Position numbers and translations under genes: made by a program
From: Gemmobacter caeni
GTDB lineage: Bacteria; Pseudomonadota; Alphaproteobacteria; Rhodobacterales; Rhodobacteraceae
Length of the DNA stretch: 64,000 nt
Assembly: GCF_003054195.1 (NCBI RefSeq)
Contig: NZ_QBKP01000011.1
Coordinates: forward strand, 62,001-126,000
Direction: 5' to 3'
Part shown: piece after piece, positions 59,782-64,000 of the stretch
Position numbering within the stretch: position 1 is the stretch's first letter
How the letters are laid out: every line of letters begins with the position of its first letter
Notes under the pieces: model-generated
What the model was told of the DNA's origin: nothing
Databases searched by the model: none
The model's input: the letters and a program-made list of their open reading frames with translations, nothing else

Positions 59782-61791
59782 TCACAGCCGCGCGGCGAGC
59801 CGCGTGCCCTGGTCAATGGCGCGCTTGGCATCCAATTCCGCGGCCACATCGGCACCACCGATGATATGGAAGGCACGGCCCGCAGCCTCCAGCGCCGGGG
59901 CAAGGCTTCGGTCGGGGTCTTGCCCGGCGCAGATCACCACCGTATCGACGGGCAGAACCTGCGGTTCACCGTTGAGGGTGACAGCAAGCCCCTCGGGCGT
60001 GATCGCCTCATAGGCCACCCCGCCCAGCATCTTCACGCGCTTCATCTGCAACGTGGCGCGGTGAATCCAGCCGGTCGTCTTGCCCAGCTTGCGCCCCGGC
60101 TTTTCGGGTTTACGCTGCAACAGCCAGACCTGCCGCGCGGGCGCTTCGGGCTGCGGCCCTTCCGGGGCAAGGCCGCCCGCCACCTGTGCCGGATCGCCGA
60201 CGCCCCATTCGCGGCGCCAGAGCGCCGGGTCCAGCGCGGGGCTGATGCCGTGATGGGTCAGGAATTCGGCAACATCGAAACCGATGCCGCCCGCCCCCAC
60301 GACCGCCACGCGCTTCCCGACGGGGGCACCCCGCAAGACATCGCGGTAGCCCAGAACCTGCGGCAGATCCTCGCCCGCGATTCCGGCGTGGCGCGGGGTG
60401 ATGCCGGTCGCAAGGATGACCTCGTCAAAGCCCATCAGCATTTCGGGTGTTGCCTCGGTGTTCAGCCGCAGTTCGACGGTGGAGGCGGAGATGCTGGCCT
60501 CGAACCAGTCGATCAGCCCGCGAAACTCCTCCTTGCCGGGGATGCTGGCAGCCAGATGCAACTGCCCGCCCACGCGCGCGGCGCGGTCGAACAGCGCGAC
60601 GACATGGCCGCGCCCGGCGGCAGTCAGCGCCGCAGACAGCCCGGCAGGCCCGGCACCGACTACGGCGATGCGGCGTGGCGCATCGGTTGGGGTGATCACC
60701 AACTCCGTCTCATGGCAGGCGCGCGGGTTCACAAGACAGGAGGTCAGCTTGCCGCTGAAGGTATGATCCAGACAGGCCTGATTACAGGCGATACAGGGCG
60801 CAATCTGCGCCGCACGGCCTGCCGCCGCCTTTGCCACGAAATCCGGGTCGGCAAGGAAGGGCCGCGCCATCGACACCATATCGGCCTGTCCACCGGCCAG
60901 CAGCCCTTCGGCCACATCCGGGGTGTTGATGCGGTTCGAGGTAATGACCGGAATGCCGACCTCCGGGCGCAAGCGCCCGGTCAGATGCGCGAAGGCCGCG
61001 CGGGGAACCGAGGTCGCGATGGTCGGCACCCGCGCCTCATGCCAGCCGATGCCGGTGTTCAGCACTGAAGCCCCCGCCGCCTCGATGGCTTTGGCCAGCG
61101 TCACGACCTCGTCCCAGGTGGAGCCATCGGGGATCAGGTCGATCAGCGAGATACGATAGATCAGGATCGCGTCGCCAATGGCGGCGCGCACCCGACGCAC
61201 CACCTCCACCGGCAGGCGCATGCGGTTTTCGTAAGACCCGCCCCAGCGGTCGGTGCGACGGTTCACATGGGTTACGAGGAACTGGTTGAGGAAATAGCCC
61301 TCGGACCCCATCACCTCGACCCCGTCATAACCGGCCTCGATGGCGCGGGCGGCGGCGGTCACGATGTCGGCGATCTGTTTCTCGATCCCTTCCTCGTCCA
61401 GTTCCTTCGGCGGGAAGGGTGAGATCGGCGATTTGACAGCAGAGGCCGAGACGCATTCCGGGCCATAGGCATAGCGACCCGCATGCAGGATCTGCATGGC
61501 GATCCGGCCCCCCGCATCATGTACGCGGTCGGTGACGATGCGGTGGTTGGCGATGTCCTGGGCGGTGAACAGGCCCGCCGCGCCGGGAAACACCCCACCC
61601 TCGCGGTTGGGTGCCATGCCGCCGGTGACCATCAGCCCGACCCCGCCCCGCGCGCGCGTAGCGTAAAACTCCGCCACGCGGTTCCAGTCGCCGGTTTCCT
61701 CCAGTCCCGTGTGCATGGAGCCCATCATCACGCGGTTGGGCAGCGTCACGGCGCCGAGCGTGATCGGCGACAGAAGATGTGGATAGGTCAT
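59782..61791 (-). CDS. fadH: NADPH-dependent 2,4-dienoyl-CoA reductase
   Basis: The 669-residue iron-sulfur flavoenzyme reduces 2,4-dienoyl-CoA during oxidation of unsaturated fatty acids. The N-terminal TIM barrel is OYE-like (LLSPITLGAVTLPNRVMMGSMHTGLEE, then GYDGVEVMGSEGYFLNQFL). The 4Fe-4S ligands are in CIACNQACLDHTFSGKLTSC. FAD- and NADPH-binding domains follow (GAGPAGLSAALTAAGRGH and VAVVGAGGIGFDVAEFL). It appears monocistronic, and no other fad gene is adjacent. Confidence 0.95.
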   Translation of the reverse strand: MTYPHLLSPITLGAVTLPNRVMMGSMHTGLEETGDWNRVAEFYATRARGGVGLMVTGGMAPNREGGVFPGAAGLFTAQDIANHRIVTDRVHDAGGRIAMQILHAGRYAYGPECVSASAVKSPISPFPPKELDEEGIEKQIADIVTAAARAIEAGYDGVEVMGSEGYFLNQFLVTHVNRRTDRWGGSYENRMRLPVEVVRRVRAAIGDAILIYRISLIDLIPDGSTWDEVVTLAKAIEAAGASVLNTGIGWHEARVPTIATSVPRAAFAHLTGRLRPEVGIPVITSNRINTPDVAEGLLAGGQADMVSMARPFLADPDFVAKAAAGRAAQIAPCIACNQACLDHTFSGKLTSCLVNPRACHETELVITPTDAPRRIAVVGAGPAGLSAALTAAGRGHVVALFDRAARVGGQLHLAASIPGKEEFRGLIDWFEASISASTVELRLNTEATPEMLMGFDEVILATGITPRHAGIAGEDLPQVLGYRDVLRGAPVGKRVAVVGAGGIGFDVAEFLTHHGISPALDPALWRREWGVGDPAQVAGGLAPEGPQPEAPARQVWLLQRKPEKPGRKLGKTTGWIHRATLQMKRVKMLGGVAYEAITPEGLAVTLNGEPQVLPVDTVVICAGQDPDRSLAPALEAAGRAFHIIGGADVAAELDAKRAIDQGTRLAARL

Positions 61792-61871
61792 GCGGCTGGC
61801 TCCTCCCGTAGCGTGGGCAGACTGGCAAAGCCGCCCGCCGGTGTCACGGCCAACGCTGCGTCACGAACGGA

Positions 61872-62309
61872 TCAGAACACCACGCCCATGCGGAGGATAA
61901 AGCAGCCGAAGGGGCGGTTTTCTGTGCAGCGGACCACGGCGTAACAGCCGGGGGCATGGGCGTAGAAGGCCTGCCGCTCGATAGATCGGGCCGCTGCACC
62001 TTCGGGCAGGGCGGGGCGCAGCACATCCAGCGCGTCGACATGAACCGGATCGGGGCGGTCGCCCGCGCCGTCGCGTTCCATCCACAGGGCCCCATAGTCG
62101 GTGAAGCCGTCCAGCGGCATCAGCTTGGTGATCAGGCGCAGCCCCTCGACCACATCAAGGCCCGCCAGATCAACCACGCGTCCGCTGCGGGTGGGCAGTG
62201 CGAAGGCCGGGTAATTGCTGTCCACCACCGCAAGCTCGTCGCCATGACCCATGCGCATCAGCACATCCAGCAGATCGGGCGTAACCCGCGGGTCGATCCC
62301 CTTCAGCAT
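61872..62309 (-). CDS. RbsD/FucU-family sugar mutarotase (L-fucose mutarotase-like)
   Basis: The 145-residue protein begins MLKGIDPRVTPDLLDVLMRMGHGDELAVVD, the FucU pattern with the catalytic His in GHGDE. QAFYAHAPGCYAVVRCTENRPFGCFIL at the end includes the His and Tyr region. It should interconvert sugar anomers, probably of fucose or ribose; no sugar operon is next to it. GGGAGG lies upstream of the ATG. It is divergent from the unknown gene at 62382. Confidence 0.9.
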   Translation of the reverse strand: MLKGIDPRVTPDLLDVLMRMGHGDELAVVDSNYPAFALPTRSGRVVDLAGLDVVEGLRLITKLMPLDGFTDYGALWMERDGAGDRPDPVHVDALDVLRPALPEGAAARSIERQAFYAHAPGCYAVVRCTENRPFGCFILRMGVVF

Positions 62310-62381
62310 CGGCGCCTCCCTGCCGGTTGAGGCCGCGGCGGAAAGGGCGTATCCCCGCCGCGACTGGATTAGGAGCAAAGC

Positions 62382-62996
62382 ATGGACGCAACGGCGGTGG
62401 AAGCCCTGTTTACCCGCAGCGACGGCAGCTATCTCTGTGCCCGCTGGGGACGCCCCATCGTGCCGGTGGTCTTTGGCGTCGAAGATGCGACGCTGTCGGT
62501 GGTAAAAGGCGCCATCGAGGCGGTGGTGACACTTGCCGGGCATCGCATGGCCGAGACCGATCCGGAACTTGGCGCCAATCTGATGGTGTTCTTCTTCCGC
62601 GACTGGGCAGAGCTGCCGCAGGTGCCGAACCTCGACCGGCTGGTGCCGGATTTGGCGCCGCTGTGTGAGCGTCTGGCGGCGGCGGGCGCAAACCAGTATC
62701 GCGCCTTCCGCTTTGACGAAGCGGGCGCAATCCGCGCGGTCTTCGTCTTCATCCGCATGGATGATGTGTTGTCCGAGATGCCTGCGGAGACGCTGGCGCT
62801 GTCGCAGGCGGCGCAGGTGATCCTGCTCTGGTCGGATACAGCCTTTGCCGGGATCTCGCCCCTGGCGCGGGTGGGCGAGGCTGTGGTGTTGCGCCCCGAG
62901 ATCGGCGCGGTGATCCGCGCCGCCTATGATCCGGTGATGCCGGTCGTGGCGCGTGAGGCGAGCCATGCCCTGCGTCTGGCGGCGCGGATCGGATGA
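62382..62996 (+). CDS. Uncharacterised conserved-looking protein
   Basis: I do not recognise this 204-residue protein. It appears to be a soluble alpha/beta protein without a signal peptide or membrane segment. Strands such as PIVPVVFGVEDATLS, ANLMVFFFRDWAEL and AIRAVFVFIRMDD alternate with helices. Two Trp and few Cys are present, and no catalytic motif stands out. AGGAG lies near the ATG. It is divergent from fucU and separated from ybgC by a hairpin-rich spacer, so it probably has its own promoter. Confidence 0.7.
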   Translation: MDATAVEALFTRSDGSYLCARWGRPIVPVVFGVEDATLSVVKGAIEAVVTLAGHRMAETDPELGANLMVFFFRDWAELPQVPNLDRLVPDLAPLCERLAAAGANQYRAFRFDEAGAIRAVFVFIRMDDVLSEMPAETLALSQAAQVILLWSDTAFAGISPLARVGEAVVLRPEIGAVIRAAYDPVMPVVAREASHALRLAARIG

Positions 62997-63001
62997 AGGG
63001 A

Positions 63002-63034
63002 AGGGGGCTTTCCGCCCCCTCGCCCCTTCGGGGC
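63002..63034 (+). terminator. Double hairpin and possible Rhodobacteraceae intergenic repeat
   Basis: AGGGGGC/GCCCCCT (63002-63020) and GCCCC/GGGGC around TTC (63022-63034) form two stem-loops after the unknown gene. The following CACCCCCGAGGATATTTGA looks like a short motif often seen between Rhodobacteraceae genes. There is no T tract. Confidence 0.5.
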
Positions 63035-63070
63035 TCACCCCCGAGGATATTTGAACCAAGGTGAAAGCAG

Positions 63071-63466
63071 ATGAGCCATAGCCATGCCGTGCGGGTCTAT
63101 TACGAGGACACCGATCTTGCCGGGATCGTCTATTACGCCAACTACCTGAAATTCATCGAACGCGGGCGCAGTGAGTGGGTGCGTACGCGGGGGCTGGATC
63201 AGGCGCGCCTGAAGGCGGAAACCGGCATTGTCTTTGCGGTGCGGCGGGTCGAGGCCGATTACCTGCGGTCTGCGGTGTTTGACGATCTTCTGACCGTGAC
63301 GACTGAGTTGCGGGCGCTGGGCGGGGCGCGGATCGACCTCTGGCAGCAGGTTCTGCGCGGGGAAGAGGTGCTTTTTACCGCGCAGGTGACGCTCGTCTGC
63401 ATGGGACGCGATGGCCGTGCACATCGCCTGCCGGGTGAGATCCGGGCGCTTCTGGCGCAGGGTTGA
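63071..63466 (+). CDS. ybgC: Tol-Pal system-associated acyl-CoA thioesterase
   Basis: The 131-residue hot-dog-fold thioesterase starts SHSHAVRVYYEDTDLAGIVYYANYLKF, which contains the catalytic Asp and the 4HBT signature. FIERGRSEWVRTRGL and VRRVEADYLRSAVFDD follow. YbgC hydrolyses short acyl-CoA or acyl-ACP thioesters and is conserved as the first gene of the tol-pal operon. Here tolQ follows after 143 bases with what seems to be its own promoter. Confidence 0.95.
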   Translation: MSHSHAVRVYYEDTDLAGIVYYANYLKFIERGRSEWVRTRGLDQARLKAETGIVFAVRRVEADYLRSAVFDDLLTVTTELRALGGARIDLWQQVLRGEEVLFTAQVTLVCMGRDGRAHRLPGEIRALLAQG

Positions 63467-63528
63467 CGCCGGTGCATGGCGGTTATGATGCAGGGATGGG
63501 CGGCAAATCGCATCCTGACGAGGATGTG

Positions 63529-63558
63529 TTGGCAATCCCCCTCAAAACCGGATAGAAT
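63529..63558 (+). promoter_or_regulatory. Promoter for tolQ
   Basis: TTGGCA (63529-63534) and TAGAAT (63553-63558) are 18 bases apart, about 50 bases before the tolQ ATG. Both boxes match the sigma-70 consensus well. Confidence 0.65.
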
Positions 63559-63609
63559 CGCCTGTAATAACGGGCCGACGAATGGACCCGATGGTAACGA
63601 GCAGGCGTA

Positions 63610-64000
63610 ATGGACACGAACACCCTTGCGATGGCGCAGGAGATTGATTTCTCCCTGCTCGCGCTTTTCGCGCGCGCAACCTTCACCGTGAAACTGGTCA
63701 TGATCGGCCTTCTGGTCATGTCGGTCTGGTCCTGGGCGATCATCATCCGAAAACATCTGATGTTCCGCGCCGCGCGGGGCGAGGCGTCGATCTTTGACCG
63801 GGCCTTCTGGTCGGGTGAGCCGCTGGACGAATTGTTCGAAAAGATCGGCCCTGCACCGGAAGGGCAGAGCGAGAAGATCTTTGCCGCCGGGATGATCGAA
63901 TGGCGGCGCAGCCACCGGCAGGATGGCGGGCTGATTGCCGGGGCGCAGTCGCGTATCGACCGGGCCATGGATGTGGCCATCGCGCGGGAAAGCGAAAGGC
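63610..64000 (+). CDS. tolQ: Tol-Pal system protein TolQ, 3' partial
   Basis: The first 130 codons are in the window. The N-terminus is DTNTLAMAQEIDFSLLALFARA. One transmembrane helix is visible (VKLVMIGLLVMSVWSWAII), then a cytoplasmic stretch with FWSGEPLDELFEKIG and IFAAGMIEWRRS, typical of TolQ. TolQ and TolR form the proton channel that energises TolA during outer-membrane constriction. The position after ybgC decides for TolQ over ExbB. Confidence 0.93.
   Translation, partial: MDTNTLAMAQEIDFSLLALFARATFTVKLVMIGLLVMSVWSWAIIIRKHLMFRAARGEASIFDRAFWSGEPLDELFEKIGPAPEGQSEKIFAAGMIEWRRSHRQDGGLIAGAQSRIDRAMDVAIARESER

Noticed and set aside
1-64000. CRISPR array, insertion sequence, prophage or integrative element
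   Set aside because: I saw no regularly spaced repeats, transposase, integrase or phage structural gene, and no direct repeat next to either tRNA that would mark an attachment site.

Overview
The window is GC-rich and densely coded. It reads as chromosomal DNA of an alphaproteobacterium of the Rhodobacteraceae, most likely Paracoccus or a close relative. The evidence is the petABC (fbc) operon in Rhodobacter/Paracoccus order, the phaZ / phaC-phaP-phaR polyester locus, ThyX in place of ThyA, DUF2794 and IalB-family proteins, and a ybgC-tolQ start of the Tol-Pal operon. Housekeeping genes (thrS, recJ, rpmJ, rlmN, rlmJ, two tRNAs) argue against a plasmid. The genus is an inference.

Layout. 1-9035 is the right-hand end of a hybrid polyketide/non-ribosomal peptide cluster: the tail of a PKS (KR-DH-ACP-TE), a family-2 glycosyltransferase, an unusual synthetase (formyltransferase, half condensation domain, adenylation domain split by a luciferase-like monooxygenase, carrier protein) and a phosphopantetheinyl transferase. 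9073-17300 is mostly housekeeping and cell-envelope: zapE, carbonic anhydrase, M17 aminopeptidase, NlpC/P60 hydrolase, DUF2794, asparaginase, IalB and rlmN. 17313-23549 holds a serralysin-type RTX protease, an AlkZ-like glycosylase, N-formylglutamate amidohydrolase, tRNA-Val, rpmJ, an AhpD-like protein, a GST and a PAP2 phosphatase. 23804-26497 is petABC. 26546-29835 is thiBPQ under a TPP riboswitch, followed by thyX. 31028-33474 is a putative surface lipoprotein paired with a Slam-type outer-membrane exporter. 33551-41233 contains gloA, recJ, tRNA-Glu, an ArsC/Spx-like protein, cspA, thrS, a divergent TAG-like glycosylase and two alpha/beta hydrolases, one lacking its nucleophile.

41234-45712 is the PHA locus: phaZ divergent from phaC, then phaP behind CTGC-N3-GCAG palindromes that are likely PhaR operators, then phaR. 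45734-56366 is a LysR regulator facing a minus-strand group of about 10 kb. This group encodes a polar amino-acid/amine ABC transporter, two glutamine-synthetase-like ligases, a class-I glutamine amidotransferase, a PuuB-like FAD oxidase and a DegT-type aminotransferase. It looks like a gamma-glutamylation route for amine catabolism. 56504-62309 is a compact minus-strand series (PhnD-like, TerB, DUF1330, PhzF, RlmJ, FadH, FucU). 62382-64000 is an unknown gene, then ybgC and the start of tolQ.

The best candidate for something little described is the synthetase at 3902-8416. Read by eye, its adenylation pocket is very close to the glycine code, and a monooxygenase is inserted between core motifs A4 and A5. 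All assignments come from reading motifs without database searches.
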